64,000 bases of DNA from Todiramphus chloris collaris (taxonomy: Eukaryota; Chordata; Aves; Coraciiformes; Alcedinidae). The stretch covers positions 4,188,893-4,252,892 of the forward strand of contig JANVCC010000174.1 in assembly GCA_025345505.1 (NCBI GenBank), in the 5' to 3' direction. Positions 1 through 11,655 of this stretch are shown one piece after another. Position numbers and translations under genes: made by a program. How positions within the stretch are numbered: position 1 is the stretch's first letter; each line of letters opens with the position of its first letter. Under the pieces are notes generated by a model. That model ran no database searches. It was not told the DNA's origin and saw only the letters and a list, made by a program, of their open reading frames with translations.

Positions 1-759
1 AACATTAACACAAGAGGAGTCTCTGCCCCTCCTGGGAGCGCTGTGTGGGTGTCCCCAGCACGGGGTCCGTACCAGCAGAGCGTTGCCCGTCCGTGTGCGC
101 GTCTGCAAGTGCACCCTGCACAACCTCAGCATCGGTGTGGGGTGTGGGCAGGGATTAAAGGAGCATGTTGTAGACGCCCTAATTTCAAGTGATGAGGATG
201 GTTAGTGAAAGAAGGTTCCTGTCTCAACTTCAGCAAGCCCTGGGCTGTGGTGGCTGCACTCTCCCCGGCTGGCAGCGCTCCCACCGTGACGCTGTCGTTC
301 CTTTTACAGTGGGCTCTGTGTGTGCTATTTCTTTTTCAATGATTCATGACTCCCACTTCTCACTTCATCTGCCTTTGTTTTCCTCTGCAGTGCAATGTGT
401 CTGATACATGGCAAAACGTGCTGTGCTATCGCCAGCGCTGAGAATGGTTAGACATTAATGTCAAGGTAACGACGTCTGCAGATACAGCACAGTGATGTAA
501 ACGGACTTGAGGGGCTTTGGAGTCCATTTCTCTGACCTTGTAAAATTAAACAAGGCAGGAATGCAAACAGCCTCTCCGCTGAACCACTGTTCTTTGGTGC
601 ATACTTATTTTCTTTTCCTAATGTCTTTCTGATCTCACCTTTAGCAACAGCCCTTCCGAGTACTTTCCCAAATTTCTACTCCTTGTGGCAGTAAAATCCA
701 CTTGTTAACCAGTATTTTTCTACAGCAGCTTTCATACGCCTTTACAAAGAACTGTCAGC
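1..759. other. Unique non-coding sequence, no gene seen
   Basis: No recognisable coding domain, RNA gene or repeat was found here. The first 330 bases are moderately GC-rich with scattered CpG dinucleotides, and composition then drops to ordinary AT-rich sequence. The short open frame near 189-404 has no recognisable motif and is consistent with chance. Confidence 0.5.
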
Positions 760-866
760 TCTCTATAAGGATGGAAAAACTGAAGCACAGCTCAGAAAAT
801 ACCTTGGCTAAACCCATTCAGCAAGCTAGTAGAAGAGCTAAGAATAAAATGATGATTTCCTGATGT
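760..866 (+). repeat. MIR-like SINE relic
   Basis: The stretch follows the order of the mammalian-wide interspersed repeat (MIR) core as I know it. It has a GATGGAAAAACTGAAGCACAG block (family GATGGGGAAACTGAGGCACAG), then a 'taccttggctaaaccca' block (family 'acttgcccaaggtcac'), then 'cagcaagctagtagaagagct' (family 'cagctagtaagtggcagagct'). The match is to family knowledge rather than to a database. MIR-type elements are ancient in amniotes, so a diverged copy in a bird or other sauropsid is plausible. RepeatMasker would decide. Confidence 0.5.
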
Positions 867-1329
867 TTAGTCTGCTCCTCTCCGAATTGGACTGCCGCAC
901 ACTGAGAAGGTGCTCAGCGATTAACTTTATTTATGTATTTACTGTTCAAAAATGGCATGTTCTCACATCTTTTATTTTCATGTTAATTGTGTTGAGGATC
1001 TTCTCCACCCACCCCCCCATTTCCTTTGGTACATTTGTTCTATAGCTATTTGTGTAGAAACCAAGCAATTTCTGCTCCACCTGCTCATAAACACAATGAG
1101 AGAGAGAACACTGTGTTACTGCACAGCCACTGCCTTAGCAACAGATTACAGCATCGCTGGGAGAGGAACGGGGGCCTTCTGGAGAGGAGGAGTGCCCTTT
1201 ATCTCCCTCAAAAGCTACACCAGGCAGGTTCTGACTTTAATTCTATTTCCTGCAAACCCCCCCTTAACTGGAAGCAATCAGCAGTTGTAAAGAAACAGAG
1301 TTTGCTCCTCACACTCAGCCGAGACCAGG
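867..1329. other. Unique non-coding sequence, no gene seen
   Basis: Ordinary mixed-composition sequence with C-rich runs near 1008-1018 and 1257-1263. No repeat family, RNA gene or coding motif was recognised. Confidence 0.45.
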
Positions 1330-1665
1330 CGGGTTAGCGAAGGGCTGCGAGCAGACTGGCTCCCAGCAGAAGATGCAGACCCGTGTTTGAGCACTCGGTT
1401 CTGGCAGGGTGTAAACAACCCGTTCTGCTGAGGCACCAGCCCCTGCCATGGCAGCTCCTGGCAGGCCGGCTCCTCACGAAGTACAAAAGGGAAGCAGAGC
1501 CCAGCCCGCCGCCCAGGGCCCTTTGCTGGCAGATACTAGAAGCTCCTATACCTGGAATCAGAGCCAGGAGCTCTCCGGCCTGCGAGCGCTGCGTGCCATC
1601 CAGCAGGACTAATGCCACGTGCAGGGACTGATGTGACTGAGCGTGTCTGACGTGCGGGTTGCAGA
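1330..1665. promoter_or_regulatory. CpG-dense patch
   Basis: About eighteen CpG dinucleotides were counted by eye in roughly 340 bases, against almost none in the adjoining 500 bases on either side. The patch is GC-rich and contains GCCCGCCGCCC-type runs. In warm-blooded vertebrates such patches often mark promoters or recently methylation-protected DNA, but no TATA box, splice-linked first exon or transcript evidence is visible. It could equally be a GC-rich conserved element. Confidence 0.3.
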
Positions 1666-2380
1666 ACTGGCACGTTTGATATATCCTGTCAGAAGATGAA
1701 TCATGACTTGATGGACTGGTGAGCTTAGTGGCACCTTAAAGTATTTTTAGTAAGGCAAGTGTCTGTGTCGAAGCAAAGCGATTGGGTTTTAGCCTTCTCC
1801 CAATCGATTTCAGGAGGTCATACATTTCAGACTGTGAGCTCTCCAGAAGCAAGGGTGCAATAACACAGTCCTGATCCTGAAAGAGATCTCGAGGTGACAG
1901 AATACGGCCATATAGTAGCACCTTAGGGGTACAGAATGGAAGTATGGCCAACTACCTTTCCATTGCTTTGTTAAAAGGAGGACATTTGGCCCACTTGACC
2001 CATGTGGGAGACAAAAGGCAGAGAGCCATGCCTTCCACTTTGGACTCCAGAGCCCTGAATTAACATACAAGAATGATGATATAATGATGAGTTACAGAAA
2101 AGGCCAGTAGTGACCTAAACCAAAAAAACAGACAAAACATTTTTTTCATTGTCTGGGGATTAGATATTGCATTAAGCTGTCTGCTCATATTAGAGAATTA
2201 AGCCTATTATCTGTTGAAGGGTTTTAACTCTAAAAAAGGTCTGGGCTCACAGCTCATCTAGTCATTATATGACTGGAAATATGAAGCAAAATATGAAAGA
2301 GGTAAGGGGAAATGCAGAGAACCTCTGGCACGAAGGGAAGAAAAAAGATAGTAGGAGAACAGTGAACTCGTACATGGAAA
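1666..2380. other. Unique non-coding sequence, no gene seen
   Basis: AT-rich sequence between the two CpG-dense patches. Several short open frames occur on the minus strand, but none shows a recognisable domain or good splice boundaries. Confidence 0.45.
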
Positions 2381-2775
2381 GTCTTCGGCGTCCTTACTTG
2401 GTACCTCTGAGCTGATGCAGCGTTCCCGCAGCTGCCGCGTACAAAACCCAAAGGCTTTGCTGGTTTCCAGACGGTGACCTGCAGATGCAGCTACCCGGCC
2501 GTGCCAAGGCCTGAGCCCTCCCCTGGCTCGCAGGCTTTCACCCAGGCCACTGTGCCATGCTGGCTTCCGTGGGATACCCAGACGCAGCGTGAAGCATCCC
2601 TTGCAAACCTGCCGCCTCCAACGCGCTTCTCTGCACGGGCTGCGGATGGCATCGTGCCGGCTCACAAGGACACCAGGCCTGTCTCTCAAGGAGAGGGATG
2701 GCACGTGGGTAAGGATTTGCACGGGCAGCCTACGGAACTCGGCAAGTGCCATCGTTCTGGAGGAAGTCCCTCCTC
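2381..2775. promoter_or_regulatory. CpG-island-like patch
   Basis: Roughly twenty-seven CpG dinucleotides were counted by eye in about 400 bases, making this the densest CpG stretch in the window, and both flanks are CpG-poor. The minus strand is open for about 164 codons across it. The encoded protein is arginine-, serine- and leucine-rich without a recognisable domain, as expected for a chance frame in GC-rich DNA, so I do not call it a gene. A promoter or first exon of an unrecognised non-coding transcript is possible. Confidence 0.4.
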
Positions 2776-5700
2776 TGACGCATTGACACCACCTGTCTCT
2801 TTACACTTGATGGCATCTGTTGGCATTTTTTATGTGCCAAAGCATTAATATCAGAGCAATGCAGGGAAGGAAGATACCAAGTTCTTGGGTGCTTAGAGAT
2901 GCCAAACACCTCAGCTGTGCTGCATCAGGGAACCAGGCTGTCCACCAGCATCACCTGTGGCAGCAAAACCCCGCGGACAGCAAGCCATGCACGCTCTAAG
3001 GTGCCACTTAAAAAAACAGGAGTGGCAGGAGATTAAAATGCTTTGCCGTGGGGAAGAGAGGGGAGGAAACAAATTATCTTAAAAAGAATATAATAGCAGG
3101 ATCAGGTACCAGATGGGTAGTGGAGAAATCCTTGACTTGTCCCCAGAAAAGGTAAAGCAGACAAGCTTTCCTGACATTGCTCAGTCAACCATGAGGAACC
3201 ACCAAGAAGAGGCAGATGGTCATTCCATCTCTGAAACTATCTGGTCCTTGGCCTCTGCTGGGAATATATGTTGAGGTGCCAATTACCAGCACTCTGAACG
3301 GTGACTTTTGTGATTCAGACAGCCAATAATTTAATACCGTACCAAGAACCATAAAACCCATTCCACAAAGAATGCCAAAAATGGCAAGACACCAACAGGT
3401 TTCGATAAATATGCAAAATAAATAACTACAAACCCAGGCAATTAAATTTAAAAATAAACCAAGAAACAAAAAAAAAGGAACAAAGTGATGCCATATAGTT
3501 GACAAGCAGTTCCAGTGAGGATGCTAGATACTATCATCTGAGTCTCCTTCTGTATGTTAATAAGATGAAACAGTTTGGAAACGCCTAATGAACCTTTAAC
3601 CAGAGAAAAGAACTTGAAGAGAATATCAGACATTGAACAAGTGTTGGTGCTGTTAACTATCCCTTTGGAAGCTTCCTTTGCATTTTCTGGTAATCTATAT
3701 TACAGATTGATCCTCAACCCTCCCGTTAAGTCCACAGGAGTTTTTTCAACTGGTGCAGTTGATGCCTGTGAGCCCTGGACATGTGATGGCTGAAGTAGCC
3801 TGAGGAGTCTTCTCCTACGATTTCTGCAGTCATCCAAGACTAACTTCCAGCCATGTTCCAACCCACTTTTGTAGACTCTGCTATTATTTAACTGCAGTGA
3901 GCATCTCAATGTCCTTAACCAAATCAGAGCCTCTAACTGCAATGTTTGTGAATCATTTGGGCCATTGTTTCAGGAGCAAATTGATCATCAGGCCTCCGTT
4001 TGTTTCTTTGTCCCCTTTAGAAAGGGGCAAGGGTTGCTGGAACTCAGTTACTAACAACTCTGAGCAGTGCTCTCTGCTGGCTGTCAGTTAACTTGGTTCA
4101 GTCCCAGCCCACTTCTCTGTGTGGAAGGGTGTCTACAGGAAGAAACCACACTGGCCCTGCCTGGCTCCCTAGCAAGGCAACCAGCAACAGAGACACATGC
4201 CCTGTTATATCTCACTGAGACACAGGCTGGAAAAGGTCATTTTACCCCACATGGCTCTGTACACGAATCCTCATGAATGAGAGAGCTGCATCTTGCTCCG
4301 TGAGGGATAAAGAAGAGCGATGCTGTCAGTCAGGGTAAGTCACAAACAGGTAGGCTCGCACTGGCCCCTCCGTTTATAGTTTGCAGAGAAACAGAAGAGT
4401 GCAGCCTCCAGTGTTGCCAATATGGTTCCTTTCAAAAGCCACTAAAGTTTGCAAAAAATTAATGAAAGAATCTGAAACAGACCTCACATTCTGGTGCCAC
4501 CTGTCAAGCCTGTCCTTGTGTGAAACTGCTGAATAAGTCAACACTCCCTCGTTTTTCCTTTGACAGCAAGGCATATTGCAGCGTGTTGTACTTGTGGCTG
4601 CACCTTAAATCTCCCTGTGAACTGACGCTGGGGTAGAACGTGGCATCCCGTTTATTAACTGGTTCCCTAGGATCTGTGCTGGCAGCCTATCGATTCGTAT
4701 GTGAGGTTTGACAATTTGGTTTTGGCCAACAGTTTGCAGAAAACCCTTCTATCTGTTTGCCTGAGACCCTGTCTCTTCATGTGCCACGGTGACTGCCATG
4801 GGTGCTCTGGGGGTGGCCACTCCCGGGAAGGATCCATTCTCTTCCAAGGTCCCAAGGAAGAGGTATTAGATGACCTCTGAGGCATGCTGCAGTGCCTGGC
4901 AGAGTAAGGGTTAACTCAGCATATGGTTAGTTACTAGAAGGTGCAGGGAAGTGTATGAGGAAGCAGTGCTACTTTGTCCTCACTGATGTGCTGTGCGTTG
5001 GGGATCAGAGGCTGGTGTAAGGAAAGCAGCATTAACAGATACAGCAGGACTTCCCTGTGGGATGGACAAGGATGGGGTCTTTTCATGATGAAAAAAGAAT
5101 CTAAATCCCAGTGCTCTGGAGATAGCTTTTCATTGTCTATTTAATGAACAAAAGGTTAATGGCAAATTAAAGCTTGATTCCTATATCGTTTTACAGATAG
5201 CTTTACATCAGATTTTATCTTGCAAAGATAAGCAACAGTAGTTGTAAAGATGCAAATATTGAAACTTCTGTGCATATATATATATACACACACCTCAGTA
5301 TAGCTGTCTGACCACACACCTGGGGCTCCTGCTAGGTGTTTACAGACCAGGCTGAAGTCTCTGCCACCGAATGCTCACTGTGGCTGCCATTCAGTCCAGG
5401 CTGATTAGTTCTGTTCTGGGCTGCTGTGTAATACAGTTCTTACCTGCCTGCAATAATGCACACCTATGAATGACTAACTGAAAAGAAAATGGTAACACTG
5501 CTCAGCCTCTCATAGAAGGTAAAAAAGGAGAAAACACATTTACTGGGCAAGATTTTCCTCTCGCTTATTCAGGGTATCAAGAAAGTAATAACATCATGAC
5601 CGGAGCATCTCTGTTGTGAAGGGAGGAGTACAATCTTATTAGAATTCAGAGAGGAACACAAAAATCAGTAATGCAGCGGGTGCACGGACTGAAAAGCATT

Positions 5701-5900
5701 TGCAAGGAGAGTAGAGGAGAAAACCTGCCTCATCTACCCTCAGTTATCCAGCCCAGGGTGGTCATTAGCGGTGTAATAGGAAATCAAGCTACTCTACGAA
5801 ACAGCATAAATTCATTCTAAACAGGACTCTGTAACTTCTGCAAAGACAGGGGGAATATATTAATTAATGGCTTTAGTCATAGCACTGCTGTTGCTAGAAG
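2776..5900. other. Unique non-coding sequence, no gene seen
   Basis: About 3 kb without recognisable genes. A T-rich minus strand around 3185-3505 gives a long hydrophobic open frame that looks like a composition effect. A short (TA)n(CA)n tract lies at 5274-5293. No interspersed repeat family was recognised. Confidence 0.45.
5274..5293. repeat. (TA)n(CA)n microsatellite
   Basis: A run of alternating TA dinucleotides passes directly into CA dinucleotides, about 20 bases in total. This is a short compound simple repeat, probably length-variable between individuals. Confidence 0.85.
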
Positions 5901-5979
5901 ATGTTGAGACAAATGTGTAAACAGAGGAGCCTTGGGAATGTCACAGTAATTTAAAGTACATAAACCTTCAAAGCACTGC

Positions 5980-6260
5980 CTGTGATAGAGTGATACATTG
6001 TCTTATAATTGGGCAATTGCTTTCATTTCATGATATAATTAGCACACAATTATGGTTATGTGAAAAATCGTTCCATCTCCCTCCCTTCCAATTTGTGCCT
6101 GCTTAATCTAAGTAGAGAATGCATCTTTTTGCTACATTACCAGTAGGTCTCATTCATTCTTCCTGTTCAGCTGCAATAACAACACCTCTTACCTGAGCAA
6201 TGTAAAGATCAAATATTCAAGCCAGGAATTGAAATCATGCTATTTGTATGAAATATTTGC
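5980..6260. promoter_or_regulatory. Candidate conserved regulatory element
   Basis: An AT-rich stretch dense in homeodomain-type cores (TAATTG, ATAATTAG, CAATTATGG, CTTAATC) with no coding potential, no simple repeat and no recognisable transposon. This texture is common in vertebrate developmental enhancers. Conservation cannot be judged from one sequence, so this is a compositional inference only. Confidence 0.25.
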
Positions 6261-6981
6261 TCTTATTATTTTTTTTTTCCATGTCCTAAAAATATACATA
6301 CTGCTGTGACAACATAAAGTTAGGTGACTCACAGCACAGGCACCAGTAACCAATCCAGCCAAACCTGCAGCAGAATTGATATGCCACGAGTGCCCTGCGT
6401 GGGCTCTCTATCCAAGGACATGCCAGAAAGGCCCATTTTGGCTAAAACATCTCTTTTGGAGGGCTACTGTGCACCCAGCAGTGATTTGCTGTGAAGCAGG
6501 GTGAAAAAATGTGGGGCTTCGAATGGCAGAAATCTCACTTGATACTCTGCTTTCACACCATCCCTGCGATCTTGGTGCGTGAAAGTCTCTTGAGAGCAGT
6601 TCCTCTATTTCCATCCTGTCTTCACTCTCCGTGGAACGGGATACAACAGGCAAGCTGCACTGCTGCCGGAGACGCTACGGGACTGGAGGTCCCGCGTGCC
6701 AGAAATGGAGCTGAAAGGAAGAGCTCCTAGGTTCCAGCAAAACACCCTACAAGACTATCTTTCCTCCAGAATGCAAATGTTTTCATAAGCCTCGTAAAAA
6801 ATGTGGTTTTCAACGACCAGACTATACCCAAGTTGCAGCACATACAATATATCCTTGCTTAATCACACAGGGGCGAAAGGCTGATGCCACTGCTAGTCTG
6901 GAGGTGAGCTGTCGCTGAGCCCTCACTTGACTCCCTACCCCAAACACAGCCTTGTGTGAGGTTTGCTCTCTGTGTGGCTGA
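6261..6981. other. Unique non-coding sequence, no gene seen
   Basis: Mixed composition with a T-run near 6270-6278. Short open frames occur on both strands, with no domain or splice support. Confidence 0.4.
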
Positions 6982-7073
6982 TAGCAGCAGAGAATCAGAG
7001 CTCTTCTGGCACACCTCGGACAGCACATAGCAGCAGAGGATCAGAGCTCTTCTGGCACACCTCGGACAGCACA
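6982..7073. repeat. 46-bp tandem duplication
   Basis: Two directly adjacent 46-base copies, 6982-7027 and 7028-7073, each beginning TAGCAGCAGAG and ending GGACAGCACA. They differ at a single position (AGAATC in the first, AGGATC in the second). There is no spacer. The near identity implies a recent local duplication or continuing homogenisation. The sequence is not a simple repeat and does not match a transposon end that I know. Confidence 0.9.
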
Positions 7074-8578
7074 CAGTGCAGAAAACAAGCCTGGGCTTTA
7101 ATGGAGTTCCCGGCCGTTTCCTGCAGCTTGAAAGAAATCCTGAGAGTCCTTCGCTGTGTGGAGCTCACCTCTCCAGCTGCCTCAGAGGGATTTTTATCTT
7201 TAGTAGAACTGGCGGGATTACTCTTAATCAAATCTTCAAGAAAAATAATGCTAGTGTGTCTGTTTGTACTACGGAAGAGATTAGTGCTAAGACTCGCTGA
7301 GTGTGCTAGGCAGGAGGGAGGGCGAGGTCACTGCAGCTACCCATCTGTACCACGAGACTATTTGGTACCCACTGCCTTCCACCCTAGCTGTGGTACCACG
7401 ATCTAAAGTCTGAACTTGTGCAACTTGTAATGCAATTTTTAAAGTAAAATACAAAGGCTGCAGGACAAATATTGCAATCCATACTCAAGTAAAAGTCCTT
7501 CCAAGAAGTCTAGGGCATAACGGAGAGAAAAAGGGCAAGATATAAAAAATTATATACCTTCTTAAGTCCCTTTGCTAACAGAAAAGTTTGAATCCTCTGA
7601 GAAATGTAAGTTCTGTGGACAAAGAATCTGTGGACAAACTGGACAGGATCCCATGAGAATGTCTGCCCTCTCACACTGATGAACAGACACCTCTGGCTTC
7701 CTGGTTTAAAGTACATCTCCACTGAGGTCTGAAAGGGACATAAACCAAGGAGGTTTGCTGCAGAGCAGGAAGTGCCTGGAGCCTGTGTGGCTGCATGCAG
7801 GGTATGGATGTTAGCTGGGATAAGAATCGGCCGGGTATGGATGGGAACAGATGGGAGCACACACACGTGTACCCAATTCCATTGCTCATGTACACAGCCG
7901 AGTCTTTCTCCGCAACGCACTATCCACAGTTATCCCCAAAACTATCCCTTCTCTCTGAAAACACATATGTTTCTATCACTAGACACTCCTTTTTTTCTTC
8001 TAACAGCTACTTCCCACATGTATCCATAAGGTAGGGGTGGCACATACATAAATTTAAGGGGGGGATGCACTGCAGATGGAAAATAACAACAACAAGAACC
8101 TCTCACATTCACTACAGTCTATCCTGTGGGAGACACTTAGCTATGGGAAAAGCTTTACAAACTCTAAGTAAATGGAAAAAAAAATATATTTTCATAACAT
8201 TTGGGAGGAAATGCATCTTAATGGAAAATAACTAGAGAAAAATAATAGCAGCTAGTGAGTTGAAGGAACTATATTCTCACTGACATGCAACAACAATAGA
8301 AGCTAATGCGAGTCATTAGTAGAAGGAAAAGTGAATAGCTGTGGCATATTTGCAAAGAATATATGGCAGTTTACCAAAGGCAAAGCTCCAAGGAATACCA
8401 GCTGGGACATAAGAAGGGAGCTATCGAAAGAGGAGGGAGGTATAACAGCATCATGGAATGGTTGGCACCATTTCTTTAAAGCCTTTCATGAAATGAGACA
8501 TAGCTGCTCAGAGATGGTAATTCAAGGTGCTGGTGTCACCAGCTACGGCTCGGGGGGGAGCCCAGGGAGCCTACATGG
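7074..8578. other. Unique non-coding sequence, no gene seen
   Basis: No recognisable gene. A 136-codon minus-strand open frame at 7510-7920 has no recognisable domain and no initiation or splice context that would support it. Confidence 0.4.
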
Positions 8579-8599
8579 CACACACACACACACACACAC
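8579..8599. repeat. (CA)n microsatellite
   Basis: An uninterrupted run of about ten CA dinucleotides. It is followed by a T-run and a short AAATTTAG/AAATTTGG/AAATTTAC triplication near 8616-8642. Confidence 0.9.
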
Positions 8600-9020
8600 T
8601 CGTACTTTTTTAGCAAATTTAGGTAAATTTGGCAAATTTACCAGTCATTACACCAAAGCAGTGAATCAGATTGTATTAATAACTAGTCTATTTTGATCAG
8701 AAGGCATTTTCTTCAAATAGTATGTGCAAAATCAAATCTTCCTAATTAGAACATGTTCCGTTTGTGCAAAATCACAGCCTGCTGCCTTGGTACTTTGACC
8801 TTATCACCTGAAGCCTGGGATGGCCTCTTGTGTTGTGCATCATCCTGGCATCTCAGCAACACAGGGCTAAAAAGCTTAGTAAATAAGAAGGCATCCAAAT
8901 GCCATCGTAACATACCATTTATTCCGATGCTTGCAAAAAGTTGATTTCTGTGCCTGGCTTTGTCCAGCTAAGGAAGCTGCCTCTGCAATAAAAAAAAAAA
9001 GCACATCCTAAATTTTGAAA
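8600..9020. other. Unique non-coding sequence, no gene seen
   Basis: Ordinary sequence with a poly(A) run near 8989-9000. No gene, RNA or transposon was recognised. Confidence 0.4.
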
Positions 9021-9310
9021 AAAAGATGGATACAATTATTTCTAGCTGAATGCAGATTTTAAGCAACACAAAACAAATTGTGCGTGATTTTCATATCCTG
9101 AATAGCATTCAATATCAATTCCTGAGTATTTTGCTTTCTCCATGAGATAACTATTGCAGTTATTAATAACACAGAATTTGAAAAGGGAGCTGCTTGGATT
9201 TCCAAGTGAAAATTCTCATTCATTTAAGCACAAAGTAAAACTGTGAGAAAATATTGGCTAACAGCAGCCAGGTGATTTCATCTTTAGCTTCACATTGAAC
9301 TGAACAGGCT
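9021..9310. promoter_or_regulatory. Candidate conserved regulatory element
   Basis: AT-rich, non-repetitive sequence with clustered ATT-core motifs (CATTCAATATCAATTC, AGTTATTAATAAC, CATTCATTTAAG) and no open frame of interest. Its texture resembles vertebrate conserved non-coding elements. This is an inference from composition only. Confidence 0.2.
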
Positions 9311-11655
9311 GTCTGGATAAACAGAAGAGCTCTTGAACTGCTGCCTATATCCTTGGAGGCCAGTCTGGCCAGATTTAACAGACCACCTGTAAAGGGAGAG
9401 GCTGTCGTGAGGACAAGTCTGAAAGGCCAGTGTCACCAACTGTTGAAGAGCCCCTGAAATAAATCTGCAGGCAAGACAAACTCAGACCCTCCAAGAGTCA
9501 GCGCGGTGCCCTGCACTCTGTGTGCCTGAACCCACAGAGCAGCCCAGGACCTGGCCCAGGCACAGCAGCTCTCAGAACCCAGATCTGGAACACACTGAAG
9601 TCCACTGTCAGAAGTGCTGAGGGTCTGGATTTTATACTCCTGGAGCTCACTGGCAGTACTTTTTTATCACTTCTTAAAGAACACTTGGCTACAGCTCTAG
9701 GATTCCTCTTTTTTTCACTCTAAGGGGCTCAAAAATTGCAACAAAGAGCTTGGAAAAGATAAAAAAGCATCCTGCAGCTCTGCTTATTGTAGTTACGGTG
9801 CAGTTGGGTGTAATGTGATAATTAGCCTCCTGGAAATTATTCCTAAAGTTCATACTGTGATATAGCAGGAAATAAATCTGAGCCAATCCCACAGTTCCAA
9901 TTCCAGCGTGCTGCCGTCAACTGGTGTGCTAATTCCATAAAAAAGAGCTTGTTGGTAAGAACAGAAGTTACACTGGTGGGGGAAAAAGGGATGTGTGTGT
10001 GTGTAAATTTCCTTGCTATTAGTAGAATCCGCTTCACATTCACATCTACAGCTCTCTGAATTACAGATACAAGATCTCTGCTGAAATTACTGACAAGGTT
10101 ACCAGCTGGAACTTCACGCTCAGTTCAATTATTTTATATTGTACCTTCAGGCGCCACTCCAAAGTGACTCTTAAAGAATAATCAGACTTATTCAACAGGC
10201 AATCAAAGTGAAATTACTCTACGTAAGTACAACAAGGTTACAGACTTGGTGCAGTCTATAAGTTACACGCTTCTAATTGTCAGTGCTTTAAAATTTTTAC
10301 TCTGATTATCTCTGCGGTGCAGGCATCAGTGACTGGGACAGAACTGCCCCACAATTTCAGCTCAACCTCTTCACTGGCTCCACCATATCTTGGATCAATA
10401 GGCAGAAGCTAACAGTGCAAGGCAACAAGTTACAAAGCAGTGGAAAGTGATGTTTTAAAGAGTAAGTACCCACAGGAGCAGTCCTTGATGGACTGCCCTC
10501 CTTGCGACAGGCAGTACACAAATCAAACCCACACCTGTAGCTCACAAAACCACCCCAAAACCACCCACCTCTTTAGCTTAAACTTCCAGTAATGATCTGA
10601 ATAAAATCTAAAAATTAAATTAATTTCAAAACAAAGTTAAAGTTCCAGTCTTCAGAGGTTGAGCCTTTTCAACTAATGTCTATGGAAAAACTCCTCCAGA
10701 GACGGCTCAGGGGAATGCCTGTGAGCACACAACTGGGGAAATAGTAGTTGTAAAAGAATTCCAATATGATTTTATGTATTAAACCCTTTCTGTCTCTTTC
10801 TGAGACAATGGAGGGTGGGACGCCTTGAGATCTATATTCAGTTTGTGAAATTTAGAGAAATAAAGAAATCTAGGAAGGAAAAGAAGTACAAAACTCACTC
10901 ACTGCCAGTAAATTCTGTGCCTACACATCTCCAGCTGGGAACCATGCCACCTAGGGACTGGTAAGAGTGGACCACCAGCCACTTCACACTGCAGACAGGG
11001 ACACTGAACTATGCTGAAAAGACAGAACTCCTTGCTTCTATTCCTAAGCAACATGTCTAACCATGGCCCACCAGCCCTTCTGCAAGGCACTTGAGATGTG
11101 TAAGTAAATACTTGTGGGATGAGAGTTCTTTCAAGGTTTTCAATACTGCACTTTGCAGCCCAGAAACCTGTCTCCTAGAAACACAACAACTCCTAACACT
11201 GCTTTCCATGGATCACTCTGAAGCAGTCATAGGCCCTACACCATTCTGAAACTGAACAACCAGCTCAGAGAAATCTCTTGCTTTTTTGTGGTGTGTGCTC
11301 CCCCCCATTTAAAACAGCATCTCCAATATAAAATAATAAACAGCAGCCCACACTCTTTTCTAAGCTACAGCCCCATCAGACTCTTGAGAGGCATACAGCT
11401 GATGACACGTATCTCCTAGCTGTGAAAATTACTGCCTGTAAAATCACACGACAGTCAGACATAGCCTCAATTATCATTTCCCTCGGGAATTTTCTTCCTG
11501 GTTTAGATGGCTCCACCTCCAGAAGACACCGATCTAAACTCCCAAGTCTGACTCAAGCCCCATAAAACTTGAGAAGCCTGGAACATACCCAGCCTTTAAC
11601 AGTGCAAAGGCATCACTTAGGATGCTTGAAGTGAGGAACTGAGAGCACCCAAACA
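9311..11655. other. Unique non-coding sequence, no gene seen
   Basis: About 2.3 kb with no recognisable gene. A short (TG)n tract lies at 9992-10004. Some stretches, for example 10550-10640, are A-rich. No repeat family was recognised. Confidence 0.4.
9992..10004. repeat. Short (TG)n tract
   Basis: About six TG dinucleotides in a row within otherwise unique sequence. It is too short to be a strongly variable microsatellite. Confidence 0.7.

Noticed and set aside
2258-2752. 164-codon minus-strand open frame
   Set aside because: It coincides with the CpG-rich patch, where stop codons are rare. The composition is Arg/Ser/Leu-rich, with no domain and no splice or start context.
3185-3505. Hydrophobic minus-strand frame resembling a multi-pass membrane protein
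   Set aside because: The strand is T-rich there, which by itself yields Phe/Leu/Ile-rich translations. No family motif is visible.
7510-7920. 136-codon minus-strand open frame
   Set aside because: No recognisable domain or splice evidence, and its length is within chance expectation for 64 kb in six frames.
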